Notes under the pieces: generated by a model | Told to the model about the DNA's origin: nothing | Databases searched by the model: none | What the model saw: only the letters and a program-made list of their open reading frames with translations | Program-made: the position numbers and the translations under genes | Part shown: positions 1-7,405 of the stretch, piece by piece | Numbering within the stretch: the stretch's first letter is position 1 | Layout: every line of letters starts with the position of its first letter | Assembly (NCBI GenBank): GCA_022703155.1 | Contig: JAKLEH010000015.1 | Location: 1-32,024 of the forward strand | Source of the DNA: Patescibacteria group bacterium | GTDB lineage: Bacteria > Patescibacteriota > Patescibacteriia > 2-12-FULL-60-25 | Length of the DNA: 32,024 nt | Direction: 5' to 3'

Positions 1-509
1 TCTTCGTCGCACACATACACCGAGCTGATGACCCCGTCGAAGCCGAAGCGCCGACAGAACGGGACCACGATTTCTTCGGGAGCGCCCGTGATGGCCACCA
101 CTACACCGTCCATCTCCTGGTCCAACAAGGCGCGCAGCACGGACACGATTTCGAGGGGGAAAGCGCTACTCGCCACGTCGAGATTGGTCGCCAACCTTTC
201 CGCGATGGCCGCGACTTTGACGTAAGGCAAACCCACGAAGAATCCGTTTTCCACGTATTGCAGAACCAACGAATTCAAGGTCTTGAGCGGCAAACGTCCC
301 ATGACGACGCGCTGCCGGATGCCGAGCAACGTGTCGTGAATCGGATGGCGATCCGGAAATTCATGGGCCACTTCGAACACGAAGTTGGTCAGCAGGTGGC
401 CGTTGAAGATGACCCTGTCCACATCGAAGACGTGGCATTTTAAACCCCGCTTAACTTTGGCCTTGTTGGCGATGCGGTCGGAAATGCGTTGCAACTGCTG
501 TTCGCGCAC
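1..509 (-). CDS. HAD-superfamily phosphatase-like protein, C-terminus cut by window edge
   Basis: About 169 codons are visible; the 3' part lies beyond the window. The start is GTG at 507-509, chosen because a strong GGGAGG ribosome site lies about 6 bases upstream. HAD motif I is present as FDVDRV (nucleophile Asp29, acid/base Asp31), and motif II as ITGAP near residue 140. Motifs III and IV would be in the missing part. HAD enzymes of this subclass (SerB-like, cap type I) remove phosphate from small metabolites; the substrate here is unknown. It is a clear paralogue of the next gene: they share the NGHLL/NGQLL stretch, the ENGFFVGL/DENFFVGL stretch and the region around motif II. Both start with GTG behind a strong ribosome site, but each seems to have its own promoter or terminator. 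Confidence 0.85.
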   Translation of the reverse strand, partial: MREQQLQRISDRIANKAKVKRGLKCHVFDVDRVIFNGHLLTNFVFEVAHEFPDRHPIHDTLLGIRQRVVMGRLPLKTLNSLVLQYVENGFFVGLPYVKVAAIAERLATNLDVASSAFPLEIVSVLRALLDQEMDGVVVAITGAPEEIVVPFCRRFGFDGVISSVYVCDE

Positions 510-545
510 GGTTCGCCTCCCAGGTGCTTGTCAACGAACTTGGTT

Positions 546-574
546 ACATAACACCCGCCTGCGGCAAAGGTCAA
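546..574 (-). promoter_or_regulatory. Possible sigma70-type promoter for the partial HAD gene
   Basis: On the minus strand a TTGACC -35 box (569-574) is followed after exactly 17 bases by TTATGT (546-551); a TATGTA reading with an 18-base spacer is also possible. It lies about 40 bases upstream of the GTG start. The -35 is good and the -10 is weak. Confidence 0.4.
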
Positions 575-579
575 GCGTT

Positions 580-603
580 AAAAAAACCCCGTTACGAACA
601 GGG
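580..603 (-). terminator. Rho-independent terminator after the 315-aa HAD gene
   Basis: On the minus strand a 7-bp stem (one G-T pair) with a 3-base loop is followed directly by seven T residues. It begins about 25 bases downstream of the stop codon of the upstream gene and so separates the two HAD paralogues. Confidence 0.8.
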
Positions 604-626
604 TCGAAGATGGCCGATTGGCGGTT

Positions 627-1574
627 TTACGTTTTGGACGCGCCTTTGACGACGCCTAAAAGGATTGACCGCTCGATGTCCAAATCCAGCGTTTCGTCGT
701 TCTCGTACGCGTAACGCATGCGGTCGACGGGCGGACAATAACGGGCCAATGATCGCGGCAAGATTTCATGCAGTTCCGCCTCAATCAAACGCCCCCTTGA
801 GACGCGCAACAGATTGACGCCGATTTTAGGCGATTCGAATACCACGCCCGCGCCTTCGATGCCGCGCATTTCAGCCAACAGTTTCCCGTCCGGATTGATG
901 GCTACGGGATACCCGACCTGTTTGAACACGTCGATATCGGCCAACGTGTCCCCCATGCCGACCGATTCAGCCCAATCCACGCCCAGAAACTCCCCGGTCA
1001 CTTTGACCAATGGGCCTTTGCGCAAACCCGAATCCAAATCGCGTTCGGCCGTATAACGCCTGACGCCTCCATTATCGTGACGCGCCCAGTACGCCGATCC
1101 GAAAACCGCGCAAAACCCGTGTTGCCCGCAAAAAGGTTCTGCCACGACATGCGGCGCCCCACTCAAGGCCATGGAACAGGCGTGTCTACCGGATTCGCCC
1201 GAATAGTGTTTTATGGCTTCAAGAACGGCAAGCGGAAACGCGTTGGTCTCGTTTTTTATCCTGGCGGCTAAACCCCGCGCCAATGCCGCCACTCTCCCCT
1301 CCTCCAAACCTACGAAAAAATTTTCGTCTGCCAAGGCTATGGCCAAACTGTTCATGAACGGGATGGCGCCTTGGTGAACGTGTAGATTGGCCACGTACCG
1401 GTCAAGACGCAGACGGAACTTGTCACGATCCGGCAAAGTCGAAGCGACCGAATATATAAGATGGAACAGCAGCTGGCCGTTCACGAAAGTGTTGTCCAGA
1501 TCGAAAACGTGCACCCTTTCTGGACGATGAGCCGAAAGCTCCAAGTATGCCTTGGCCAGAATCAACGCGTCCAC
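627..1574 (-). CDS. HAD-superfamily hydrolase, SerB-like class
   Basis: 315 aa, starting at GTG (1572-1574) behind AAGGAGA at 5-base spacing. All HAD motifs are visible: motif I FDLDNT (Asp25, Asp27), motif II as the Ser of LSGAP, the basic residue around RKGP, and motif IV GDTLADID near residue 207, whose aspartates bind magnesium. The insert between motifs I and II fits a helical type I cap. About 75 residues after the Rossmann core form a C-terminal extension of unknown role. The family dephosphorylates small molecules in the cytoplasm, or proteins in some cases; the substrate cannot be read from the sequence. It is paralogous to the gene just downstream. Confidence 0.85.
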   Translation of the reverse strand: MDALILAKAYLELSAHRPERVHVFDLDNTFVNGQLLFHLIYSVASTLPDRDKFRLRLDRYVANLHVHQGAIPFMNSLAIALADENFFVGLEEGRVAALARGLAARIKNETNAFPLAVLEAIKHYSGESGRHACSMALSGAPHVVAEPFCGQHGFCAVFGSAYWARHDNGGVRRYTAERDLDSGLRKGPLVKVTGEFLGVDWAESVGMGDTLADIDVFKQVGYPVAINPDGKLLAEMRGIEGAGVVFESPKIGVNLLRVSRGRLIEAELHEILPRSLARYCPPVDRMRYAYENDETLDLDIERSILLGVVKGASKT

Positions 1575-1613
1575 GGTTGTCTCCTTATGAAAGGACCCAA
1601 TAAACTGAAAACC

Positions 1614-1637
1614 AAAAAAGCGTCCGTGTCAAGACGC
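1614..1637 (-). terminator. Terminator after the VKOR-DsbA gene
   Basis: On the minus strand GCGTC and GACGC form a 5-bp stem with an 8-base loop, followed by six T residues. It lies about 25 bases after the stop codon of the oxidoreductase gene. Confidence 0.65.
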
Positions 1638-1661
1638 GCCTGTCTGTTCTTTCTTGTGATA

Positions 1662-2834
1662 TCAATTGAGCCGTTCGTCGATCAGCTGGCTCATGGTTTC
1701 GAGATTGGGCGTACCATCGACCAAACCGTCGTTGATGACGACCGTGGGCGTGCCCGTAATGCCAAAACCTTGGCCGTCCTGCCGGTCTTTGAGCACCAAA
1801 GCCAGGGTCGCGGGGTCGCTTTCGCACGCTTTGAACTTGTCCATGTCCAGCCCGAGCGACTGGGCGTAGCCTTCGGCGTCGGCCCGCGTCACCTTGGGTT
1901 GGTTGGCGTACATCAAATCGTAGAATTCGAAGAAGCGGTTCTGCTGGTTGGCGCACGCGCCGGCAATGGCCGCGTCCATGGCGTTCTTGTGCAATTCGAC
2001 CAACGGAAAATTGCGCGGCGCGAAACGGATGCGCCCGCGGTACTTGTCACGCAAGGGTTTAATGACGAGTTTGTGGTACAAGCCGCAGCCCGGGCATTCA
2101 AAATCGAAAAACTCGACCAAAGTCACCTTGGCCCCGGCCGGACCCTCAAAAGGCGTCCACGGACGCGTCAACCAAGGTTCGGCGGAAGTGGTCGTGGCCT
2201 GCGCAGACGGAACCTCCGGCGTGGAACTTGAACTTTCAGGTACCAAAATCTTATCCGGTTGGCGTTGTTGCATAACCGGCGCAACGGACGGACGTGACGC
2301 GGGACGCGTCAAACCGTAAATGCCCAAAGCCCCGCCGACCAACGCCGCGGCAATGGACATGAACATGATTTTCAGTTCGGCCAAAGCCCGGTCTTTGCCC
2401 AAAACCATACCCCTGTCCCACAGCATGGCCAAGAAGATGCCCATGGCCGCGGCTGCGGACAGCAAGCACCAGGCGCAAAACGAATGAAGCACGAAACGCT
2501 GGATGGACGTAAGGAACAGCGATTCGGCAAAACCCGCGCACGCAAGCAACGCGGTCAGCCAACGCGCCAACTTGGTTTTGTAATCCGGCGCGTAAGCCCG
2601 CGCCACCAAAACCGCCAGCACCATCAGATAGAACGCCACGCCAAAAAACGGCGTAGGCAAGCCGAACATACTGGACCATTTGGAGGCGCGCACGATGTCG
2701 CAACCGTGCAGCGGCCCGCACACCAATTCCGCGCCCGAGATGTAGGTGTAGGAAAGATACGAGGCCGCGAACAAGCCGACCAAAGCAGCCCACGTCATTA
2801 CGCGTCTGGACCAGATGATTTTTACGTGTTCCAT
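1662..2834 (-). CDS. VKOR-DsbA fusion, disulfide-bond-forming oxidoreductase
   Basis: 390 aa from the ATG at 2832-2834. The open frame continues upstream into the neighbouring inverted repeat, so the longer start is unlikely. The N-terminal part is a vitamin K epoxide reductase domain: four or five membrane segments, the loop cysteines Cys39 and Cys45, and a CAWC motif near residue 126. After a linker rich in Pro, Ser and Thr comes a thioredoxin-fold DsbA-like domain with active site CPGC in FDFECPGC, and the cis-proline loop GITGTPT near the C-terminus. In such fusions the thioredoxin part oxidises cysteine pairs of exported proteins and the VKOR part passes the electrons to quinone. Clients in this window could include the Cys-rich lipoprotein at 20542 and RlpA. 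No clear ribosome site is seen. Confidence 0.92.
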   Translation of the reverse strand: MEHVKIIWSRRVMTWAALVGLFAASYLSYTYISGAELVCGPLHGCDIVRASKWSSMFGLPTPFFGVAFYLMVLAVLVARAYAPDYKTKLARWLTALLACAGFAESLFLTSIQRFVLHSFCAWCLLSAAAAMGIFLAMLWDRGMVLGKDRALAELKIMFMSIAAALVGGALGIYGLTRPASRPSVAPVMQQRQPDKILVPESSSSTPEVPSAQATTTSAEPWLTRPWTPFEGPAGAKVTLVEFFDFECPGCGLYHKLVIKPLRDKYRGRIRFAPRNFPLVELHKNAMDAAIAGACANQQNRFFEFYDLMYANQPKVTRADAEGYAQSLGLDMDKFKACESDPATLALVLKDRQDGQGFGITGTPTVVINDGLVDGTPNLETMSQLIDERLN

Positions 2835-2864
2835 ATTGAATGCGATATCACGCCAGACCCGCGT

Positions 2865-2990
2865 GTCATTTCGAGCGCCTGCGAGAAATCGCTTATAGTC
2901 AACCGTCAACAATGAACTTGATTTTAGGTAGGACTTCAAGCGAACAAGCCAGCCATCAATAAGGGATTTCTCACATGCGTTCGAAATGAC
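2865..2990. repeat. 126-bp element with long inverted arms starting GTCATTTCGA
   Basis: Left arm 2865-2897 and right arm 2960-2990 are near-complementary: the ends read GTCATTTCGA and TCGAAATGAC, and the inner parts are GAGAAATC and GATTTCTC. About 60 bp of unique sequence separate the arms. It fills the gap between the thermonuclease stop and the VKOR-DsbA start. It resembles a MITE-like or REP-like element; no coding capacity is seen. Confidence 0.8.
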
Positions 2991-2999
2991 AGCGTTGTT

Positions 3000-3617
3000 T
3001 TATTTTTCGCATGCGTCGCCCCACAATCCCCGCTTGGCCGCCTTGGCTTCGGCTTCCAAACGCCGGAGCTCGGCTTTCCGCGCCGGATTCAACGGGAACG
3101 ACAGGTAGGCGTAAGCATAACCCTCGCTGATCAGTTTGGCGTTGTAATCCGTACCGTCTTCCAACACGACGTTGCGCAACAGGCGGTTGTATTTGTCGCG
3201 TTCGTCGGCTTGCGGGTCGGCGTCCAACCGGATGCGTTGGTCTGACAAGGTGTGTTTGGAAAAATCCGAAGCCTGTTTGCCGAAGCATTGGACCGCGCGT
3301 CGCGGATCCACGGTCTCGGGCGTATTCACGCCGAGCAGACGGATTTTATACTCTTTTTCCGGTTCGGCGTCCAACTTGGCCACCAGCGTGTCGCCGTCCA
3401 CCACGCGTAACACCAAGGCGTTGGTCTGGACCTTGGTTTGGCCCGTAGACGTGGCCGTCTGCGGCGTGGATGTGGCGATATTTGTTGCGACAGACGTCGA
3501 TGGCGCGGATTGTTTGCCCTCAACGTCCGCTTTCTCGTATCCATAAGCCGCCCATGAGGCGAACGCGGCCACGATTACGATCGAACCGATCAACGACATC
3601 AAACGCTTTTGCGACAT
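3000..3617 (-). CDS. Membrane-anchored thermonuclease (SNase family)
   Basis: 205 aa from the ATG at 3615-3617. The open frame reads further upstream, but only through a repeat array, so that extension is rejected. Residues about 7-28 form a hydrophobic anchor or signal segment, followed by a Ser/Thr-rich linker of about 35 residues. The SNase fold follows: RVVDGDTL, then RLLGVNTPET, which supplies the equivalents of Staphylococcus nuclease Arg35 and Glu43 (Asp40 is Asn here), and YNRLLR with the Arg87 equivalent. The C-terminal helix ends in KRGLWG, typical of the family. It probably cuts DNA or RNA outside the cell, for defence, DNA uptake or nucleotide scavenging. No ribosome site is clear. 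Confidence 0.88.
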   Translation of the reverse strand: MSQKRLMSLIGSIVIVAAFASWAAYGYEKADVEGKQSAPSTSVATNIATSTPQTATSTGQTKVQTNALVLRVVDGDTLVAKLDAEPEKEYKIRLLGVNTPETVDPRRAVQCFGKQASDFSKHTLSDQRIRLDADPQADERDKYNRLLRNVVLEDGTDYNAKLISEGYAYAYLSFPLNPARKAELRRLEAEAKAAKRGLWGDACEK

Positions 3618-3654
3618 AACAGTTAAATGATACGGTCGGGTGGCCGCGATGGCA

Positions 3655-3845
3655 AACGGACCGTCGGCAGCACGAAGCCCGGAGCCCGGAGCGCCGGGCA
3701 CTAAGCACTGAGCGCTAGGCACGTCCGATGGTCCGTAGCCCCGGTCCGATAGTCCGAGGGTGGCGCCGACCTCTATCTCGCCATGCCCTATGAGCTATGC
3801 GCTATGCGCGTTGTACGAAGTCCCCGGTACGCGGTACGATGAGCG
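3655..3845. repeat. Degenerate 7/8-bp tandem arrays between thermonuclease and Smr genes
   Basis: Several word families follow each other with a period of 7 or 8: AGCCCGG units from about 3677, then GCACTAA/GCACTGA units, then CGATGGTC/CGATAGTC units (about 3725-3760), then GAGCTAT/GCGCTAT units (from 3783) and GTACGCG/GTACGAT units up to the Smr start. The spacer must also hold the promoters of both divergent genes; none is obvious. Confidence 0.7.
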
Positions 3846-3846
3846 C

Positions 3847-4215
3847 ATGAAATACCGCCACATCAGGAACATGACGCCGACGCCGTCGGAAATGCCGCCG
3901 TCGAGCGACCCGGTGGAAATCGCCATGTTCGCGGCCGAGCTGGGCGGCTCCGCGCCCGAATTGGATTTGCACGGCTTGCCGCCGGACGAGGCGGTCCGTG
4001 AATTGGATATGTTCGTGAACCTGGAATTCGCGGGCAAGCCGCGCCGCGACCTCAAGGTCATAAAAATCGTGCACGGGCGTGGCGGCGGCGTGTTGCGCAA
4101 TGCAGTCATGAAATTTTTGAAAACCTGCCCGTTCGTCAAACGTTTCCGCGACGCCCAAGACCCGGCCCAAACCAACGGCGTGATTTACGCCGCCCTATCG
4201 CCCAACAAAAAATGA
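3847..4215 (+). CDS. Smr-domain protein
   Basis: 122 aa from the ATG at 3847; upstream in-frame codons lie in the tandem repeats and are discarded. An ATG at 3871 is an alternative start. The Smr domain covers about residues 40-120, with LDLHGLPPDEAV at its start and the nucleotide-binding loop VHGRGGGVLR. Stand-alone Smr proteins are related to the MutS2 C-terminus and act as nucleases on DNA or RNA, including mRNA cleavage at collided ribosomes. The N-terminal 35 residues are short and poorly ordered. The gene converges on the small membrane protein gene, and the two stop codons share one hairpin. Confidence 0.85.
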   Translation: MKYRHIRNMTPTPSEMPPSSDPVEIAMFAAELGGSAPELDLHGLPPDEAVRELDMFVNLEFAGKPRRDLKVIKIVHGRGGGVLRNAVMKFLKTCPFVKRFRDAQDPAQTNGVIYAALSPNKK

Positions 4216-4228
4216 GCCTAAAGCTCAT
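4207..4228 (-). terminator. Terminator overlapping both convergent stop codons
   Basis: A perfect 6-bp stem (ATGAGC with GCTCAT, 5-base loop) at 4212-4228 is followed on the minus strand by six T residues (A-run at 4207-4212). The Smr TGA and the TGA of the minus-strand gene both lie within the hairpin. Confidence 0.75.
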
Positions 4229-4500
4229 ACGAAGAAGGTGGGGTCAGGCCCCTCGGTGGCGTCGTGGTTCCAACCGCCGGTCCAAGCTCCGTACAAGCTG
4301 TACGAAGAGACCGCGGCTACGAGCGCGCAGATGCCCAAGCCGATCAGGTCTTCGGCTCCGACCGCATGGCCGTGCGACCATTTGGCCACCAAACCCAGCA
4401 GCGCATTGCCGCCGCAGAACAACCCGCCGATGGCCATCAAAGCCATGCAAATTGAGTAAAAGACCAAGAGCGCCCAACTGCCGACACTGACTTTTTTCAT
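4225..4500 (-). CDS. Small membrane protein, unknown function
   Basis: 91 aa. The ATG at 4498-4500 is preferred over the one at 4512 because a GGAGG lies 5 bases in front of it. Two hydrophobic segments are visible, about residues 7-37 and 54-72, joined by a loop with several His and Lys residues (AKWSHGHAVGAED). The C-terminus, GGWNHDATEGPDPTFFV, is soluble. No family is recognised. It is transcribed away from the PRPP-synthetase-like gene and ends in its own terminator. Confidence 0.7.
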   Translation of the reverse strand: MKKVSVGSWALLVFYSICMALMAIGGLFCGGNALLGLVAKWSHGHAVGAEDLIGLGICALVAAVSSYSLYGAWTGGWNHDATEGPDPTFFV

Positions 4501-4562
4501 CTCCGCCTCCATCTATTTTAAGTTTAATACCGACATGGTAGTTAGTCAAAATAATCAGTTTT

Positions 4563-4680
4563 CAAACCCACGCCCCCTCGGACCCTCGGACCGCTCCCCG
4601 CGGACCATCGGACCCGGGCTCCGTTCTCCGGGCTCCGCGCTTCGGACCGCCCCTCCTTGCGTCCTCTCCGCATCCCGTTC
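4563..4680. repeat. 8-bp-period array, GGACC and GCTCCG words
   Basis: Repeats of CCTCGGAC, CGGACCAT and GGGCTCCG-like units fill the spacer between the small membrane protein and the PRPP-synthetase-like gene. The same words occur at 3677-3760 on the other side of this small gene block. Confidence 0.7.
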
Positions 4681-4714
4681 TACCATGCGCCTGCGTTCTT
4701 TTGGGAGGACAAAC

Positions 4715-5779
4715 ATGGAAGCGAGATACAACCGCAACGGCGGACTGACGCTGGTGCCCATGCCCGGTTTTTGCGACCTGGCCGACAAGGTCAGAAACAA
4801 GGTGGAAAACATGGGCGTCACGCCCGGCAAGGAACCCACGAGCGTGGACGTGGTCAAACCGCTTTTTGGCACGCGCTTGAGCGGCGAACCGTTCTTGCGC
4901 TTGGGCAAGGACCATATCGGCGGCCACGATTGCGTGGTGTTGAGCAGTGGCCCCGGCACCTACCAGATGCTGCTCCAGCTGTTCCTCATCCTGCGCTACT
5001 TGGCCGGACGGCGCGCGCAACGCATTGCCGTGGTCACGGGCTATCTGCCGCTCGGACGCACGGACCGCGACGAAGGTTCGCTTGAATTCGCTTTGCCGCC
5101 GCTCATCAACGAGTTGCTCATGGCTTCGAGCCAAGGATTGCTGGATCGCATCATCGCCGCGGACTTGCATTCGCCGCAAGTGGTCATGGCCGGCCGCACC
5201 GGGCTCATCACCGAAGTTTCGTTGGTGCGCCGCCTCTTGAGCAAGGCCACGGACGAAGCGCGCAAACGCACGGACCGCATCTGTCTGGCCTTGCCCGACG
5301 ACGGCGCGGCCAAACGCATCGAAAACGCGTTCGACGAAGTCGAGAAGAAGCTCAATACGCGTTTGCCCATCGTGTTCGGCGCCAAGCGCCGCACCTCGAG
5401 CCGCGAATCCTCGCTCAAGCAGCTGTTCGGCGACCTGGACGCACTGCGGGACGCGCACGTCATCCTGCTGGACGACGAAATCGCCAGCGGCGGCACCAAC
5501 CTCAAAACCGCGCTCGCGCTCAAACGCGATTATGGCGCCAAACAGGTTTGGGCCGCGGCCACGCACGGCGTGTTCTGCGGCGAAGCGCCCACGCTGTTCT
5601 TGGCGCCGGATTGCCAAGTGGACCGTATTTTCGTCACGGACACCATCCCGCTCGAACCGCGCGCCGAACTCGCGCCGCTCCTGCAAAGCGGCAAGCTGGC
5701 CGTGGTCTCGTGGTGGGAAGACCTGGCTTGGATGGTCTACCACCACCATTGGGACAAAAGCATCCGCGAGATGCGCTAA
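4715..5779 (+). CDS. Divergent ribose-phosphate pyrophosphokinase (PRPP synthetase-like)
   Basis: 354 aa. The ATG at 4715 is chosen because GGGAGGA stands 5 bases upstream; the longer open frame crosses the repeat array. Two phosphoribosyltransferase-type Rossmann halves are expected. The N-half contains YLPLGRTDRD (residues about 110-119), the equivalent of the YFPYARQDR ATP-site motif of PRPP synthetases, and ADLHSPQ (about 149-155), matching DLH..Q. The PRPP loop is LLDDEIASGGT (about 251-261), against the usual DDMIDTGGT. The enzyme would make PRPP from ribose 5-phosphate and ATP for nucleotide synthesis. It is about 35 residues longer than typical Prs and several motif residues differ, so a related transferase is possible. 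It has its own terminator. Confidence 0.8.
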   Translation: MEARYNRNGGLTLVPMPGFCDLADKVRNKVENMGVTPGKEPTSVDVVKPLFGTRLSGEPFLRLGKDHIGGHDCVVLSSGPGTYQMLLQLFLILRYLAGRRAQRIAVVTGYLPLGRTDRDEGSLEFALPPLINELLMASSQGLLDRIIAADLHSPQVVMAGRTGLITEVSLVRRLLSKATDEARKRTDRICLALPDDGAAKRIENAFDEVEKKLNTRLPIVFGAKRRTSSRESSLKQLFGDLDALRDAHVILLDDEIASGGTNLKTALALKRDYGAKQVWAAATHGVFCGEAPTLFLAPDCQVDRIFVTDTIPLEPRAELAPLLQSGKLAVVSWWEDLAWMVYHHHWDKSIREMR

Positions 5780-5784
5780 ACCTC

Positions 5785-5811
5785 ATCCCGACTACTATCG
5801 GGATTTTTTTA
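5785..5811 (+). terminator. Terminator of the PRPP-synthetase-like gene
   Basis: A 7-bp stem, ATCCCGA with TCGGGAT around a 6-base loop, is followed by seven T residues, starting 6 bases after the stop codon. Confidence 0.9.
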
Positions 5812-5851
5812 TTCTCAATCGTTCTCGATAGCGGTTCCGATTTGAAGATCC

Positions 5852-5880
5852 CTCGTCACTCCGATTTCCCTCGGAATGAC
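5852..5880. repeat. Small palindrome with GTCA/TGAC ends
   Basis: The sequence runs from CGTCACTCCGA to TCGGAATGACA around a short centre and can form a hairpin of about 9 bp. It has the same GTCA...TGAC frame as the other palindromic elements in the window. Confidence 0.6.
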
Positions 5881-5919
5881 ATTGCCGAATCTTTTACTGC
5901 GGCCAAATGTATAAAATGA

Positions 5920-6331
5920 ATCCCCGCTGCAGATACGAGAGGCGGGGGTGAAGAAAAGGAGCTGATGGAGGGAGTGCCCTCCGGAATTTCTTGCTGGCGA
6001 TTGAAAGGGACTGCTCTGAATTGTGATTGGAGGGCGGCGTTCGCGTGAAGCGATCGCCAAGGGTACGGATTGACGCGTTGCGCGTTTGTTTGGCTCGTGA
6101 AGGACGTTATGGAAAACGGTTTGGTGACGAGCGAAAAACGCATGACGCGAAGGTACGAAGGCCGTGGGAAGTGTAAAAGAACGAGGGACGCAAACCGCTT
6201 TTGTTGAGCCTCACGGATACCGGAAGCACAATAGACAAGCGGCATTCCAAACATACCAACCCCAACGAGTCGGTCAAGGGTCGGATTGTGGATTGTTTTC
6301 TACGCAAAAACCCGCGCGCGCGGGTTTTTGC
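5920..6331 (+). ncRNA. Candidate structured non-coding RNA, family not recognised
   Basis: This stretch of about 410 bases has no convincing protein frame. A TGTATAAA -10-like box lies at 5908-5915. From about 5922 several helices can be drawn: CCCCGC (5922-5927) with GCGGGG (5942-5947); GGAGGG (5967-5972) with CCCTCC (5977-5982); and a compound helix at 6082-6141 with GCGTTT/AAACGC outside and GCTCGT/ACGAGC inside. The stretch ends in a GC-rich hairpin with a T run at 6304-6331. I searched by eye for RNase P, tmRNA, SRP, 6S and 5S signature motifs and found none. The strand is inferred from the promoter-like box. It could instead be a decayed gene or a long 5' region. Confidence 0.3.
6304..6331. 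terminator. Bidirectional terminator between candidate RNA and tRNA-Gln
   Basis: A perfect palindrome: A5 with CCCGCG on the left, its complement ending in T5 on the right. It lies one base past the CCA end of tRNA-Gln on the minus strand, and also closes the plus-strand candidate RNA. Confidence 0.85.
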
Positions 6332-6332
6332 A

Positions 6333-6406
6333 TGGCTCCGGGGCAGGGACTCGAACCCCGATATACAGCTTCAAAGGCTGCTGTCCTACCTTTAGACGAC
6401 CCCGGA
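6333..6406 (-). tRNA. tRNA-Gln (anticodon UUG)
   Basis: The minus strand folds as a full cloverleaf: acceptor TCCGGGG with CCCCGGA, a D arm containing AAAGGTAGGAC, anticodon loop CTTTGAA giving UUG, a T arm with GGTTCGAGTCC, discriminator G and an encoded CCA (6333-6335). It is 74 bases long and decodes CAA (CAG by wobble). Confidence 0.95.
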
Positions 6407-6419
6407 ATGGAACGCGAAG

Positions 6420-6448
6420 AGTATATGTTGGGCAACTCATTGAGTCAA
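6420..6448 (-). promoter_or_regulatory. Promoter of tRNA-Gln
   Basis: On the minus strand TTGACT (6443-6448) and TATACT (6420-6425) are separated by exactly 17 bases, and the -10 lies 13 bases before the mature tRNA 5' end. This is a near-consensus sigma70-type promoter. Confidence 0.85.
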
Positions 6449-6495
6449 GCCGACCCGGGACGTCCCGCATCTTTAAAGGCAAGCGCGTTGCGATG

Positions 6496-6504
6496 TGCTA
6501 TACT
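6496..6504 (+). promoter_or_regulatory. Extended -10 promoter TGCTATACT
   Basis: TATACT at 6499-6504 is preceded by TGC, an extended -10 element. No good -35 is present at 17 bases. The predicted start of transcription gives a leader of about 26 bases for the gene at 6537. Confidence 0.65.
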
Positions 6505-6536
6505 ATCGGTCGATAACCAATAATTCTCGTTAATTT

Positions 6537-7361
6537 ATGACAACAGCAAAAAAAGTCGTCATCGGTTGTTTAATCGCCTTGGCGATCTTCGTTTTAGGCG
6601 TCATCGGCATCATCGCCATCGCCATGTTCGCCACTTCGGGCATCAACGACGTGGCCAACGAACAACTCAAGGCTTTACGCGGCAACGACGTGGCCAAAGC
6701 GTATGCTTTGACGTCGAAGGATTTCCAAGCCGCGACCTCGCTCGACAAGTTCCAAGCTTTCGTCGACGCCTATCCCGCGCTCAAGAGCAACGAATCCTCG
6801 AGCTTCACCAACCGCAGCATCGAAAATAACGAGGGTACGCTCGAAGGCACGCTCAAATCCAAAGACGGCGGCATTACACCCGTGACTTACAAATTCGTCA
6901 AAGAAAACGACGAATGGAAGATCCTCTCCATCGAACTCAAGCCAGCCGGAGCCGCCATCAAAGATGAGGAGCCCAAAGAAGACCAAACCGAAACCCAGCC
7001 CACGGAACAGGCGGAGGCACCCAAAGACCCGAACATCTTTGACGTCCGCCTCAACGAATCCATCGGCGAAAGCGGCGTGGTAGAAACCACCAAAGGCGAA
7101 TACAAACCCGAAACCCCGGAAATCCTGGTCTCGGCTTACGTCGAGTCGGCCAAAAAGGACATGACGGTCAGCGCGTTGCTCACCTACAAACCCACGGGCG
7201 ACAAGGTCGGCCCGGCGGAAAACAAAGTGGAGCAGGACGGCGACATCGTGAGCAACTTCTCGTTCACCAAGCCGACGCAGGGATGGCCCACGGGCGATTA
7301 CGTCGTAACCGTCCAATTATCGACCGGACAAACCAAGGATGTGGCGTTTAAGGTTGAATGA
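6537..7361 (+). CDS. Membrane-anchored exported protein with DUF4864-like domain
   Basis: 274 aa. Residues 5-33 form one hydrophobic anchor (VVIGCLIALAIFVLGVIGII...). Residues about 36-138 resemble the NTF2/DUF4864-type fold common in exported proteins of these bacteria, with alternating ALTSKDFQ, a region of threonines and an ending of VKENDEWKILSIEL. A linker rich in Glu, Gln, Thr and Pro (about 140-165) leads to a C-terminal beta-type domain (about 170-274) that ends in a typical Ig-like strand pattern, GDYVVTVQLSTGQTKDVAFKV. It probably sits on the outer face of the membrane. The function is unknown. There is no Shine-Dalgarno sequence before the ATG. The gene stands alone between an extended -10 promoter and a strong terminator. 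Confidence 0.75.
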   Translation: MTTAKKVVIGCLIALAIFVLGVIGIIAIAMFATSGINDVANEQLKALRGNDVAKAYALTSKDFQAATSLDKFQAFVDAYPALKSNESSSFTNRSIENNEGTLEGTLKSKDGGITPVTYKFVKENDEWKILSIELKPAGAAIKDEEPKEDQTETQPTEQAEAPKDPNIFDVRLNESIGESGVVETTKGEYKPETPEILVSAYVESAKKDMTVSALLTYKPTGDKVGPAENKVEQDGDIVSNFSFTKPTQGWPTGDYVVTVQLSTGQTKDVAFKVE

Positions 7362-7372
7362 CACGATTTATG

Positions 7373-7405
7373 AAAAAAACACCGGAAGCAATCCGGTGTT
7401 TTTTT
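7373..7405. terminator. Strong terminator, works on both strands
   Basis: ACACCGGA and TCCGGTGT form an 8-bp stem with a 5-base loop, flanked by an A run on the left and a T run on the right. It serves the gene ending at 7361 and can also stop transcripts of the VanX-like gene from the other side. Confidence 0.9.

Noticed and set aside
5920-6331. RNase P RNA, tmRNA, SRP RNA, 6S or 5S RNA
   Set aside because: The conserved sequence blocks of these families were looked for on both strands and not found; kept only as an unassigned candidate.
6164-6523. 119-codon frame across tRNA-Gln
   Set aside because: It reads antisense through the tRNA and the terminator hairpin; a typical false gene.
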